Below, one piece after another: positions 1 through 8,445 of a DNA stretch of 64,000 bases (its first letter is position 1; the number at the start of each line of letters is the position of its first letter). The stretch is from an uncultured Caryophanales bacterium (GTDB lineage Bacteria > Bacillota_I > Bacilli_A > RFN20 > CAG-288). Where the stretch lies: contig CASEGJ010000004.1 in NCBI GenBank assembly GCA_949287425.1, positions 248,001-312,000 on the forward strand, in the 5' to 3' direction. The notes beneath the pieces were generated by a model. The model searched no databases, was not told the origin of the DNA, and saw nothing but the letters and a program-made list of their open reading frames with translations. Both the position numbers and the translations under genes were made by a program.

Positions 1-1487
1 ATAATATCATAAGATCTAATTTCGACATTGAGTTCTTTAGCTTTAGAAATAACTAATTGATTGGATTTAACATTGAAAGCGAGAATAATTGCAGAGCTAG
101 CAGAAGCTAAAATAACATCACCTTCATTGATATCACCACTAGCGGCGTGAATAACTTTGGTTTTAACGCCATCTACTTCTATTTTTTCGATAGAATCGAC
201 AATAGCTTGCATAGTTCCTTCAGTATCAGCTTTAATGATTAAATTGATAACTTCAAGTTCACCAGAAGCGATTTTATCATAGATGTTTGTAATAGTAACT
301 CCACTTTCTTCTTTAGCTTTGTTTGCAGCTTTTTGCTGTCTAATTAAAGCGACTTCTCTAGCTTGTTTTTCGTTAGGGAAACAATAGAATTGATCACCAG
401 CAAAAGGAACGCCATCTAAACCAGTAACGGAAACTGGTGTTGAAGGTAAAGCGCTATTAACTGTTTTGTTAAATTCGTTTGTCATTCTTCTAACTTTACA
501 ATAATAGTTACCGACAACTAAGTAATCTCCGACATGTAAGGTTCCATTTTGAACTAATAAAGTGGCTTTAGCACCGACTTTTTTATCCATGGTAGCTTCG
601 ATTACTGTTCCGCTAGCTGGACGATTAGGATTAGCTTTTAACTCTTTTAATTCAGCGACAAGAAGAATGTTTTCTAAAAGATCATCAATGCCGATTTTCT
701 TTTTGGCAGAGATTTCTTTCATAATAGTATCTCCACCCCATTCTTCAGATACTAAACCATAACTAGAAAGTTCAGATTTAACTTTATCTGGATTGGCTCC
801 AGGCTTATCGATTTTATTAATAGCAACAATAATAGGAACATTGGCAGCTTTAGCATGGTCGATAGCTTCTTTTGTTTGAGGCATAACTCCATCATCAGCA
901 GCGACAACTAAAACGACTATATCAGTAACTTTAGCCCCTCTTTGACGCATGCTTGAGAAAGCTTCGTGACCTGGAGTATCTAAAAAGGTAATCTTTTTAC
1001 CTTTGATAGTTTTTTGATAGGCTCCGATTTCTTGAGTGATAGCACCAGCTTCACTAGCGGCGATATTAGAATTTCTAATTGCATCGATAAGAGTAGTTTT
1101 ACCATGGTCAACATGTCCCATAATAGTGACTACTGGAGCTCTTTCGATTAAATCTTCAGGATTATCTTCAACTTGAATGTGTTCGAAATCTTCTGGCTCA
1201 ACTATTTCTTGTTTATCGAAATCAAAGCCGTTATCTAAACAGACTTCACCGATAATTTCATCATCTAAGGTCGAATTGATGTTAAATATTTTACCTTTCA
1301 TAAATAGCTGTTTGAGAATTTCGTTGGCAGGGATTTGTAAAGCTTCAGCTAATTCTTCAACAGTAACTCTACCATGATAAATATATTTGCCAGCTTCGAC
1401 ATGAGCTTTGTTAGCTTTGGGGTTAGAAAAATGTGAGCGGTTAGTAAAGCCCTGTGATTTGTTTTTGCTTTTAATTTTCTTTCCCAT
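1..1487 (-). CDS. infB: Translation initiation factor IF-2 (partial, 3' end beyond window)
   Basis: GTPase that places initiator tRNA on the 30S subunit. About 495 codons are visible and the C-terminus runs off the left edge. The G1 motif GHVDHGKT lies at about residues 124-131, followed by DTPGHEAF and NKID. The region before the G domain is short (about 120 residues, against almost 390 in E. coli), as in reduced Bacilli/Mollicutes. The ATG at 1487 is preceded by a strong AGGAGG, and the gene overlaps the upstream L7Ae-type gene by 17 bp. It is the last visible gene of the rimP-nusA operon. Identification is secure. Confidence 0.97.
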   Translation of the reverse strand, partial: MGKKIKSKNKSQGFTNRSHFSNPKANKAHVEAGKYIYHGRVTVEELAEALQIPANEILKQLFMKGKIFNINSTLDDEIIGEVCLDNGFDFDKQEIVEPEDFEHIQVEDNPEDLIERAPVVTIMGHVDHGKTTLIDAIRNSNIAASEAGAITQEIGAYQKTIKGKKITFLDTPGHEAFSSMRQRGAKVTDIVVLVVAADDGVMPQTKEAIDHAKAANVPIIVAINKIDKPGANPDKVKSELSSYGLVSEEWGGDTIMKEISAKKKIGIDDLLENILLVAELKELKANPNRPASGTVIEATMDKKVGAKATLLVQNGTLHVGDYLVVGNYYCKVRRMTNEFNKTVNSALPSTPVSVTGLDGVPFAGDQFYCFPNEKQAREVALIRQQKAANKAKEESGVTITNIYDKIASGELEVINLIIKADTEGTMQAIVDSIEKIEVDGVKTKVIHAASGDINEGDVILASASSAIILAFNVKSNQLVISKAKELNVEIRSYDI

Positions 1488-1800
1488 AATTTTCTACCTC
1501 CTGTTGTAAACTTTCGATTTTTCTAGCAATAGAAGAATTAGCAATTCCAATAGCATTTAATTCGTTTAAATTTAAAATGGAGCCTAATTCTTTTTTGCTA
1601 AGGAAGACGATAGTAGTAGCATTGTGCTCTAAAGCGAGATTTTCAAGTTCATCTTGAACGCTTTTAGGGGCATCTTGAGCCATAATTATCAATCTTATTT
1701 TACCTTTTTTAATTTTGAAAATGATATCTTGACCGATATAGGTATATTTGCCTCTTCTAGCTATACCTATCATCCCTATGATTTTATCTTGGAGATTCAT
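1471..1800 (-). CDS. L7Ae/L30e-family ribosomal protein (YlxQ-like)
   Basis: Small RNA-binding protein of 109 residues lying between the ylxR homologue and infB, the usual place of YlxQ in Firmicutes. The start IGMIGIARRGKYTYIG resembles the L7Ae/L30e entry into the fold, and residues 35-75 carry the LIIMAQDAP...TTIVFLSKKELG pattern of the K-turn-binding core. It overlaps ylxR by 17 bp and infB by 17 bp, so translation is probably coupled. Its exact role is not settled even in B. subtilis. Confidence 0.85.
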   Translation of the reverse strand: MNLQDKIIGMIGIARRGKYTYIGQDIIFKIKKGKIRLIIMAQDAPKSVQDELENLALEHNATTIVFLSKKELGSILNLNELNAIGIANSSIARKIESLQQEVENYGKEN

Positions 1801-2053
1801 CTATAAGATACCTTCCTATCTTTTGATATATTTCTTCAGGAATTTTAACTCCTAGGGCTTTTTCAAGTCCTTTTGTTTTAATAGCTTTTTCTAAAGTAGC
1901 TTTATTAGGAGTTAAATAGACTCCTCTTCCATTCATTTTACCACTAGGGTCAACTTCAACAGTTTTATTAGGAGTTAAAACTATTCTTAAAAGGGAAGAT
2001 TTATCGGTCTTAATTTTGTTGATGCAATCAAATCTAAGAATTTCTTTTTTCAT
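1784..2053 (-). CDS. rnpM: YlxR/RnpM family RNA-binding protein (DUF448)
   Basis: 89-residue DUF448 protein with the family signature: LLRIVLTPNKTVEVDPSGK followed by GRGVYLTPN. In B. subtilis RnpM binds RNase P RNA and modulates its activity. The conserved N-terminal R-x-C is kept as RFDCIN. It sits between nusA and the L7Ae gene, as in other Firmicutes, with an AAAGGAG ribosome-binding site just before the ATG. Confidence 0.88.
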   Translation of the reverse strand: MKKEILRFDCINKIKTDKSSLLRIVLTPNKTVEVDPSGKMNGRGVYLTPNKATLEKAIKTKGLEKALGVKIPEEIYQKIGRYLIDESPR

Positions 2054-2097
2054 TTTAACTCCTTTCTATATTTTATAAATTAATTAAATAATTGGAT

Positions 2098-3924
2098 TTA
2101 TTTACCATCATCGTAGTAATGGTCATCATCATATTCAGAGAAATCTTCTTCATCTTCGTATTCCTCTTCTTGTTCTTCTTCGTCAATTTGCTTGAGTTCT
2201 TCTTCAGTATAAATTGGCATAGCGTTGATGATTTTCTTTTTAGAATCTTCTTTTTCTTCTTTCTTTTTATCTTCTTTTTTGTATTTTTTATAGCTAGGTT
2301 CGCTGTTCTTTTTCTTCTTTTCTTCTTCAATTTGAGCTTCTAATTCAGAAATGGAGATTTTAGCTTTATTTGTAATCTCAACGTGTTCTTCTTGATTAGT
2401 TTCAATTGGAGTTTCTTCAGAATTAGTTTCTTCAGTAGTAGTTTCTAAGTTAGCTAAATTATCGTTAGAGGCAACTTCGCTAGTTTGTTCAACTTTATTA
2501 TTAGAAGCAGTTTCATCTTCGATAGTGTTATTTTTGATGTATTCATCAGCAGCTTTATCATCTTCTTCATTAGGTTCATTAGTATTATCTAAGTCAATAT
2601 CATTTGATAAATCTTGACTATCGATAATTGATTGAGCTTCTAAATCTAATCTATCTAAAGCTTCTTTACGTTTGATTTCATCGATATTGGAATATGCAAT
2701 TTGGTTTCTGATAGCTTCATCGATTTCTTTAACGTCGATTGAATAATCAGTTAAGATGGAAGCTAGTCTAACATTAACACCAAATTTACCAATAGCGACT
2801 TTAGATTCTTCGTTTTTAACAACGGCGACCGCCTTAGGTTTTTTACCTTCAGGAACAGCTTCGTTATCTTTTAAAACAACACCGATAACAGTAGCAGGTT
2901 TTAAAGCTTCAGCGATATAAAGATATTTATTGGCATTATATCTAATGATATCGATCTTTTCATTGGAAATTTCCATACAGATATCTTTAATTCTTGAACC
3001 ATCTGTTCCGATACAAGCTCCAGAAGGATCGATGTTAGGATCTTTGCTAGAAACAGCGACTTTAGCTCTAACACCAGGTTCTCTAGCGATGTTTTCAATT
3101 TTAACACTGCCATCAGCAATATCAGGAATTTCTTGTTCGAATAATCTTCTTAAAAATAGAGGATCTGTTCTAGAAATTATCAATGAAGGTCCTTTGTTTT
3201 CTTTATCTTTTGAATTGTTTTCACCTATTCTTTTCAAAAGGACTTTAATAACACTTCCAGGAGTGAAAATTTCACCAGGAATCTGTTGTCTAGGTTCTAA
3301 AACAGCAGGGATGTTGTTAATAGTAACATAGACTTTACCATCTTTGTTAGTGTCGACTGATTCAACGACTGCGCTAACAATTTGACCGACTCTATCTTGA
3401 TATTTATCAACGAGAGCTTTTTTGACTGTTTCTTTAACTCTGTTTAAAAAGAGAATTTTAACTCTGTTAAAAAATGCGAGATCTTGATTTTCTAAAGTGT
3501 GAGCTTCTTTATAGATATCTCCGACGACATATTTCTTGGAAGGATCTTTTTCAGAAGCTTCTTCAGGAGAGATTTGATATAAATCATCTTCAATATCGTC
3601 ATCGTTAATGACATCTTTACATTCGTAGAAGATAATTTTACCAGTTTCCTTATCGATGATAGTTTCTGAATGCATAGCGTTAGCATCAGAAGGGCGAACT
3701 ATACTGATTTCGTTTCCGTTTTCATCTTTCGATTTGATTGTGTACTTATTGTGAGTTTCATAGTTAGTTTCTCTATAAGCTTTGTCGATAGATTCAAGTA
3801 AGATTTTGATTGTATCTTCTTCAGAAAGTTGATACTCTTTTGTAATTGTTGATAAGCTTTCTTTTAAATCTTTTAAATTTCCAATTGTTCCGTTGAAATT
3901 GGCATCTTTTTTTGTTCTAGGCAT
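2098..3924 (-). CDS. nusA: Transcription termination/antitermination factor NusA with long charged tail
   Basis: NusA binds RNA polymerase and modulates pausing and intrinsic termination. Visible parts in order: N-terminal RNAP-binding domain (about 15-135), S1 domain (about 176-252), KH1 with GACIGTDGSRI at about 302-312, and KH2 with VAIGKFGVNVRLA at about 376-388. After residue 410 comes a tail of about 200 residues, rich in Glu, Asp, Lys, Asn and Thr and ending in a very acidic stretch. B. subtilis NusA is about 370 residues and lacks this tail. The gene lies 21 bp after rimP in the operon. Confidence 0.96.
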   Translation of the reverse strand: MPRTKKDANFNGTIGNLKDLKESLSTITKEYQLSEEDTIKILLESIDKAYRETNYETHNKYTIKSKDENGNEISIVRPSDANAMHSETIIDKETGKIIFYECKDVINDDDIEDDLYQISPEEASEKDPSKKYVVGDIYKEAHTLENQDLAFFNRVKILFLNRVKETVKKALVDKYQDRVGQIVSAVVESVDTNKDGKVYVTINNIPAVLEPRQQIPGEIFTPGSVIKVLLKRIGENNSKDKENKGPSLIISRTDPLFLRRLFEQEIPDIADGSVKIENIAREPGVRAKVAVSSKDPNIDPSGACIGTDGSRIKDICMEISNEKIDIIRYNANKYLYIAEALKPATVIGVVLKDNEAVPEGKKPKAVAVVKNEESKVAIGKFGVNVRLASILTDYSIDVKEIDEAIRNQIAYSNIDEIKRKEALDRLDLEAQSIIDSQDLSNDIDLDNTNEPNEEDDKAADEYIKNNTIEDETASNNKVEQTSEVASNDNLANLETTTEETNSEETPIETNQEEHVEITNKAKISISELEAQIEEEKKKKNSEPSYKKYKKEDKKKEEKEDSKKKIINAMPIYTEEELKQIDEEEQEEEYEDEEDFSEYDDDHYYDDGK

Positions 3925-3945
3925 AATTTTTTCCTTCCTTTTTAT

Positions 3946-4392
3946 TTAAAATTTAATTTTTAATTCAATTTTAGTTATATCTTTTTTTGAAATGGTTTCC
4001 TTTTTAGGGCGACCTTTAATGAAGTATTTTAATGTTATATCTTCTTGATTAGCTTCAATTAGCGTTCCAACAACCTTTTTATTTAAATAGCTAACTTCCA
4101 TATATTCATTTAGATAATCTTCAATAGGTTCATCTGTTATTCCTTTTTCAGCACCTGGGGAAGAACAATCTAGTTGATAAGGGAAATTTAAGCTAGTTTC
4201 AGAATCGAGGTAGAGATTAAATTCTTCAGTGTATTTAGTAATATCATCTAAACTTATCCCGCCTTTTTTATCGAGAATAACATGTAAAGTTTTAGTTCCA
4301 TCGATATTATCTAAATAGATTTTGATAAACTTTAACTCTTGTTTTTCAGCTGTTTTTTTAGCTTGTTCAACTAATTGAGGTGATAGATTCAT
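3946..4392 (-). CDS. rimP: Ribosome maturation factor RimP
   Basis: 30S-subunit maturation factor, 148 residues from the chosen start. I take the ATG at 4392 because AAAGGAAATT precedes it. The upstream in-frame ATG at 4449 would place the N-terminus inside a terminator-like hairpin. The family core TLHVILDKKGGISLDDITKYTEEF and LDCSSPGAEKGI (family: VSSPGldRpL) is present. It is the first gene of the rimP-nusA-rnpM-L7Ae-infB operon. Confidence 0.93.
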   Translation of the reverse strand: MNLSPQLVEQAKKTAEKQELKFIKIYLDNIDGTKTLHVILDKKGGISLDDITKYTEEFNLYLDSETSLNFPYQLDCSSPGAEKGITDEPIEDYLNEYMEVSYLNKKVVGTLIEANQEDITLKYFIKGRPKKETISKKDITKIELKIKF

Positions 4393-4408
4393 AATTTCCT
4401 TTCTTTTG

Positions 4409-4514
4409 CAAAAAATAAAGAGTGGAATATTCCCACTCTTAATTATCAATTAGATATTAAGATTGCAAGTTGACTTGCATCTAGTATACTAATATATTTT
4501 TAAAATTAAGTCAA
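4409..4514 (-). promoter_or_regulatory. Promoter and leader of the rimP-nusA-infB operon with terminator-like hairpin
   Basis: On the minus strand a TTGACT (-35, 4514-4509) and TAGTAT (-10, 4491-4486) are spaced 17 bp. The predicted leader then holds a small palindrome GCAAGT-TG-ACTTGC (4464-4477). Next is a perfect 8-bp hairpin AAGAGTGG/CCACTCTT (4418-4440) followed by TTATTTTTTGC, 17 nt before the rimP ATG. The hairpin may end transcripts of the upstream operon, act as an attenuator of the nusA operon, or both. Confidence 0.65.
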
Positions 4515-5045
4515 TTAGAAATTAATCTTGTTAATTAGCTTGTTAGAATTTATATCGTAAAAAGAAATAGTGTTATTTTCAACAACAAGATAATTTGATG
4601 AATTATCGGCTTTAGGTAAGCTAATTGAACCTGGATTAACTATTAAAGTAGAGTTAATCTTTTCACATCTATAGATATGGCTATGTCCAACAAAGATAAT
4701 ATCGTAATTATCCATATTTTCTATTTCGTGATGGCCGTGAGTGAAATAAAGCTTTTTAGAATTAAAATTTAATTCATAGCTAGTTTGAAATTTGAATTTT
4801 GAAATCATTTCATCGACTTCAGCATCGCAGTTACCTTTGATGGCAATTATTTTATCTTCATATTGATTTAATAAATTAGCGCATCCCATACTATCATAGC
4901 CTTCAGGAAGTTTATTTCTAGGTCCATGATAATATAAATCTCCTAGTAAGATTAATTTATCAGCTTGAAGTTTATCAAATTGATTTAAAGCTTTTTTTAA
5001 TTGTGTTAATGAACCGTGAATATCAGAAATTACAAATAGTTTCAT
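4515..5045 (-). CDS. YfcE-type metallophosphoesterase
   Basis: Calcineurin-like phosphodiesterase of 176 residues. The metal-binding motifs are in order: DIHG (Asp8, His10), GDLYYHGPRN, GNCDAEVD, HGHHE and GHSH near the C-terminus, then the family's NPGSISLPK. E. coli YfcE is a manganese-dependent phosphodiesterase with unknown natural substrate. AGGAGG precedes the ATG. It is the last gene of an operon with coaX and an ECF S component, with no obvious functional link to them. Confidence 0.9.
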   Translation of the reverse strand: MKLFVISDIHGSLTQLKKALNQFDKLQADKLILLGDLYYHGPRNKLPEGYDSMGCANLLNQYEDKIIAIKGNCDAEVDEMISKFKFQTSYELNFNSKKLYFTHGHHEIENMDNYDIIFVGHSHIYRCEKINSTLIVNPGSISLPKADNSSNYLVVENNTISFYDINSNKLINKINF

Positions 5046-5084
5046 TTTTACCTCCTAAGGTATTTTACCTAAAAATATATTTGA

Positions 5085-5798
5085 TTACTTGGAATTTGAG
5101 CTGTTATTTTGATTTTCTTGTTTATCTTTTTTATCAAAAGGAGATTTAAAAGCGAGAAAATCTATATTAACTGGGCTATTTTTAAGATATTTATTTAAAT
5201 AGACCATACTAGGGGTATCGATAATTAAATTGACCGCTAGTTCTAAAAGCATATTAGCTCCAAAGCCAAATATGACAAATAACCACAAGTTATTAGGATC
5301 AAAATTATATTTACTAGCTAAGGTATTTATACTATCTTGAATTTCTGGTGCAGATAAGAAAAAGCCAAGATAACAAGATAGAAATAGAGAAGTATTTAAA
5401 ATGACAATTAAGATGCTAGTTATACTAGATGCTATAAATTCTTTTTTATCAGTAAAACATCTTTTTAAATAAAAAGCCGCTAATCCAGTTAAAAAACCAT
5501 TGAGAATTCTAGGAATATAGCAAGTAACTATCAAACCAAATAAGTTATATTGCATCAAAATTGGTCCAGTTGGATCATAACCAGTTACACCTTGAATTAA
5601 ACTAGCTGTTCCCCAAACAAACCCTAAGATAGCTCCGACATATGGTCCAAATAGATAAGCGCCAATTGCTACTGGAACACCTATCAAAGTAATAGTAAGT
5701 CCACCTCCAATTGGAAATGCCACAAAAGAAAAAGCAATAGTTAATGCAATAAAAGCTGCTAAAGTTGTTATTGAATGAATGAGTTTATTTCTTTTCAT
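5085..5798 (-). CDS. ECF transporter S component, probably pantothenate (PanT-like)
   Basis: 237-residue membrane protein with five to six hydrophobic segments: about 10-35, 38-62, 80-105, 122-150 and 165-200. It has the Gly-rich loops typical of S components (FPIGGGLTITLIGVPVAIGAYLFGP). S components bind a vitamin and recruit a shared EcfAA'T module, which is not in this window. The gene lies 15 bp downstream of coaX, whose substrate is pantothenate, so pantothenate is the most likely cargo. That specificity is inferred only from context. Confidence 0.75.
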   Translation of the reverse strand: MKRNKLIHSITTLAAFIALTIAFSFVAFPIGGGLTITLIGVPVAIGAYLFGPYVGAILGFVWGTASLIQGVTGYDPTGPILMQYNLFGLIVTCYIPRILNGFLTGLAAFYLKRCFTDKKEFIASSITSILIVILNTSLFLSCYLGFFLSAPEIQDSINTLASKYNFDPNNLWLFVIFGFGANMLLELAVNLIIDTPSMVYLNKYLKNSPVNIDFLAFKSPFDKKDKQENQNNSSNSK

Positions 5799-5813
5799 AA
5801 TATATTCTCCTAT

Positions 5814-6584
5814 CTATTTTGAAAGAGGTCTATTTTTCATATAGATATCGTATAGACCTTCTAAAATTAAATCTGGGTTATAGATGCAATCTTTAAAATA
5901 AGATTTAAATAGATTGCTATCTTCACCAGTTAAAATTTTTGTATATGTTAAATTAGTTTGTTTTTCAATGTTTTTAATAAAACCATTAACTGCAAAAATA
6001 ATTTCGTTAACAATTCCATTACATACGGCTTCTTGTGTCGATTTGCAGATGAGATTTTCTGAATGGTTCAATTCGACATCGTGAAGTAAAGCGGCTTTAG
6101 CTAAGCTTTCTTTTTGTAAATTTATTCCAGGGAAAAAGATTCCGCCTTTATAGGACTTATCTTTACTTATTACTAGAATTTTATTAACGTTACCTAGATT
6201 TATAATAAGGCAGTTATCTTGATAATTATTAAAGCAAGCTACTCCTTGACAAAGTAGGTCAGCTCCTAGTTCACTTGGGTTATCTATTTGAATAGAAAGT
6301 CCAGATTTTAACGACTTATTAACAACTAGACATTCTTTATTTAACAATTTTTGAATAGCTAATTTAACTATAGCAGTTAAGTTAGGTACAACTGAAGAAA
6401 TAATCCCACCTTCGAGCTTATCTTTATCGATATTGTGATATTTTAGAAAGCTATCGAAAAGGGAATGGTATTCTGAAGACGATTTCTTCGTATCAGAATG
6501 AAATTGAAATTGAGTGAGTTTCACTCTATCTTGGTATACTCCTACATCAATGTTAGTGTTACCAATACTTGTAACTAAGATCAT
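5814..6584 (-). CDS. coaX: CoaX-like type III pantothenate kinase, catalytic motifs degenerate
   Basis: 256 residues, normal length for CoaX, which phosphorylates pantothenate as the first step of CoA synthesis. Recognisable parts: N-terminal GNTN, ISSVVPNLT at about 62-70, SGLSIQIDNPSELGAD at 94-109, and GG-x3-PGI. Key positions differ from the family: the phosphate-loop Asp (DxGNT) is Ser6, GADR is GADL (107-110), and DFGTATT is NLGNVNK (129-135). The fold is probably intact but activity is doubtful. It heads an operon with an ECF S component. Confidence 0.75.
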   Translation of the reverse strand: MILVTSIGNTNIDVGVYQDRVKLTQFQFHSDTKKSSSEYHSLFDSFLKYHNIDKDKLEGGIISSVVPNLTAIVKLAIQKLLNKECLVVNKSLKSGLSIQIDNPSELGADLLCQGVACFNNYQDNCLIINLGNVNKILVISKDKSYKGGIFFPGINLQKESLAKAALLHDVELNHSENLICKSTQEAVCNGIVNEIIFAVNGFIKNIEKQTNLTYTKILTGEDSNLFKSYFKDCIYNPDLILEGLYDIYMKNRPLSK

Positions 6585-6656
6585 TTTATTTTCCTTTCGC
6601 TCTAGTCATTAATAGTACCAGGCATTAATAAGATACAATTAAAAGAAAAAAATAAC

Positions 6657-6684
6657 AAGAAAAAACTAGCTTGCTAGCTAGTTT
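6657..6684 (-). terminator. Rho-independent terminator of acp
   Basis: Perfect 8-bp stem AAACTAGC/GCTAGTTT with a 6-nt loop, followed on the minus strand by a T-rich tract. It lies 34 bp past the acp stop. Confidence 0.75.
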
Positions 6685-6717
6685 AGAATAAGTGATATAG
6701 ATACTGTTTTTATTTTT

Positions 6718-6951
6718 TTATTTTGTTTTTTCTTGAATGAATTTAACTAAATCACCGACATTTTTAATAGAGAGCATTTCATCTTCAGTAAATTCGATGT
6801 TAAATTCATCTTCGATATTAAGAACGATTTCAGCTTTATCTAAAGAATCAAAGCCTAAATCGGAAAGATTAGTTTCAGTTGTGATAGTTTGGCCTTTGAT
6901 TTTCTTGTCGACTATTTCTTCTAATTTAGTCATTATTGTATTAACTTCCAT
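6718..6951 (-). CDS. acpP: Acyl carrier protein
   Basis: 77-residue acidic carrier protein. The phosphopantetheine attachment site LGFDSLDKAEIVLNIED is intact, with Ser36 in DSL. The start at 6951 is chosen over an ATG 24 bp upstream because AGGAGG ends 7 nt before it. It stands alone between terminators, next to rpsU, away from fatty acid synthesis genes. It carries acyl intermediates for lipid synthesis. Confidence 0.93.
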   Translation of the reverse strand: MEVNTIMTKLEEIVDKKIKGQTITTETNLSDLGFDSLDKAEIVLNIEDEFNIEFTEDEMLSIKNVGDLVKFIQEKTK

Positions 6952-7011
6952 AAAACATCCTCCTAAGTAATACATAGCTATTCTAGCAGCAAACTAGCAA
7001 ATTAACAAGGT

Positions 7012-7034
7012 AAAAAAGAGCTGACTAGCAGCTC
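7012..7034 (-). terminator. Rho-independent terminator of rpsU
   Basis: Stem GAGCTG/CAGCTC (7018-7023 and 7029-7034) with a 5-nt loop, followed by TTTTTT on the minus strand, 7 bp past the rpsU stop. Confidence 0.85.
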
Positions 7035-7040
7035 AGAAAA

Positions 7041-7217
7041 TTAACGATGGGCGTTACGTCTAGCTTGTTCAGACTTCATTTTACGCTTTAAAGATTTGTT
7101 GTAGAAAGCTTCGTGCTTTTTAGCGTCTGTAAGAATACCAGACTTATTAACCTGTCTTTTGAAACGACGCATGGCTTCATCGAAGGACTCATTGTCGCGG
7201 ACGACAGTCTTTGGCAT
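7041..7217 (-). CDS. rpsU: 30S ribosomal protein S21
   Basis: 58-residue basic protein, [19 protein letters not shown] at the start and ending RRNAHR, the standard S21 pattern with an Arg/Lys-rich C-terminal half ([26 protein letters not shown]). AAAGGGGTG precedes the ATG. It is monocistronic with its own terminator. S21 sits on the 30S platform near the anti-Shine-Dalgarno end of 16S rRNA. Confidence 0.97.
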   Translation of the reverse strand: MPKTVVRDNESFDEAMRRFKRQVNKSGILTDAKKHEAFYNKSLKRKMKSEQARRNAHR

Positions 7218-7663
7218 TAATTAATCACCCCTTTCTGAGTTATATGCTTTAATTCGCAGTTATAAGTATAAATAAAAAAATTTTTAACTGCAAGGATTTT
7301 TTAAATTTGGTGATAATTGGTAGATTAAATAGTTAAATGCAAAAGTAGACCGTTCAAAATTTAAATGCAAAACAAGTTTTCAAAGTTACTATTTATATCA
7401 AAGCAATCAATAATGAGATAATTAATTTCACTAGCTGCTAGTTTGAAAAAATTGAAGATAGTTCATCATGAGTATAAGGAAGAAAAATTCTATTTAAAGT
7501 AAAAGGAATACTAGCTTTGCATGTGTCATTTGTTTAATGTTATCTTATAAATAATTTTTGATATAAACTAAGGATGTTAAAACCACTAATATTTGCACGA
7601 AAAATCGGACACTTTAATGGTTATTAATATTGATTTAGTTTTTGCTTTTTTTAAAATTATGCC
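7218..7663. other. Gene-free stretch with an IS21-like terminal relic
   Basis: No credible ORF. It contains a terminal-repeat relic at 7320-7351 and a second partial repeat unit (AAATGCAAAA) near 7370. Near 7608 there is an ATCGGACACTTTAATGG patch of the type seen at IS ends. The rest is low-complexity AT. The stretch separates the rpsU terminator from a decayed RhuM-type gene. Confidence 0.5.
7320..7351 (+). repeat. IS21-like terminal repeat relic, copy 1
   Basis: The 31 bp at 7320-7350 match, in inverse orientation, 20159-20189 at about 28 of 31 positions. The first 21 bp recur exactly at 36131-36151. The unit ends in GCAAAAGTAGAC, and a second GCAAAA follows shortly. Multiple short terminal repeats of this style are known from IS21-family elements. 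No transposase gene remains beside it. Family assignment is inference. Confidence 0.45.
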
Positions 7664-8445
7664 ATGAACAATTTTAAAACAGTTAAATTTCAAAATGAAA
7701 ATTTCGTAATTGATGTAAAATTTGATGTTGCTGATAACACTGTCTGGTTAACACAAAAGCAAATGGCTGAATTGTTTAACGTTTCTGTAGATAACATCAG
7801 TTTACATATAAAAAATGTTTTAAAAGATAATGAACTTGATAATTCAAATATCGAGGAATTCTCGGAAATTCGTCTTGAAGGGAAAAGACAAGTTAAACGC
7901 AAAATTAAATTTTACAATCTTGATATGATTATATCGGTTGGTTATAGAATTAAATCTAAGAATGGTATTATTTTTAGAAAATGGGCGTCTAATATTTAAA
8001 AAAGTATTTAATCGACGGCTATGCTGTAAATGAAAAAAGATTAAATGCGTTAAATAGAACTTTTAAAATAACTGCGAAAATGTTGTCGAGTTCTTTAAAT
8101 GTTGATGAAGATGAAGTGTTAGATGTACTCAATTATTATACGAAGGCTTTAGAAATGTTAGATGATTATGACCATTTGACTCTTAAAAAGAATAAAAATA
8201 AAGGTGATAAACCTATTTATAAATTAACTTACAAAGATGCTGATAAAGTTATTAAAAGTATGTCATCTTTATTTAATTCTGACATTTTTGGAAAAGAAAA
8301 AGAAAAAGGAAAATTAAATGGAATCTTAGAAGCAGTCGAGCAAACTGCCTTTGGTAAAGATTTATATGAAAGTGTACAAGATAAAGCTTCACATTTATTA
8401 CCAGGCAAAAAAGATAAAAAAATGGAGGATGCATATTATGAATGA
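7664..8445 (+). pseudogene. RhuM/Fic-like virulence protein, frameshifted and truncated
   Basis: Residues from 7664 (WLTQKQMAELFNVSVDNIS...) match the N-terminal DNA-binding part of RhuM-type proteins and stop at TAA 7997-7999. The family sequence continues in another frame: LKKYLIDGYAVNEKRLNALN, then YYTKALEMLDDYDHLTL. One missing T in the ATATTTAAAAAA run near 7994-8000 restores the join. The second half ends at SHLL just before the expected HPFxDGNKR Fic-like motif, and reads into the leader of the next gene. It is therefore a decayed gene with two lesions. Confidence 0.8.

Noticed and set aside
562..1377. Plus-strand ORFs opposite infB
   Set aside because: Antisense shadows of a well conserved IF-2 sequence, without ribosome-binding sites.
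2073..2343. ORFs on both strands in the nusA 3' part
   Set aside because: They are out-of-frame or antisense readings of the Glu/Lys/Asp-rich NusA tail and consist of monotonous Lys or Phe runs.
4393..4449. Longer N-terminus for RimP
   Set aside because: The extra 19 residues would be encoded by the leader hairpin; AAAGGA sits before the inner ATG and the family starts there.
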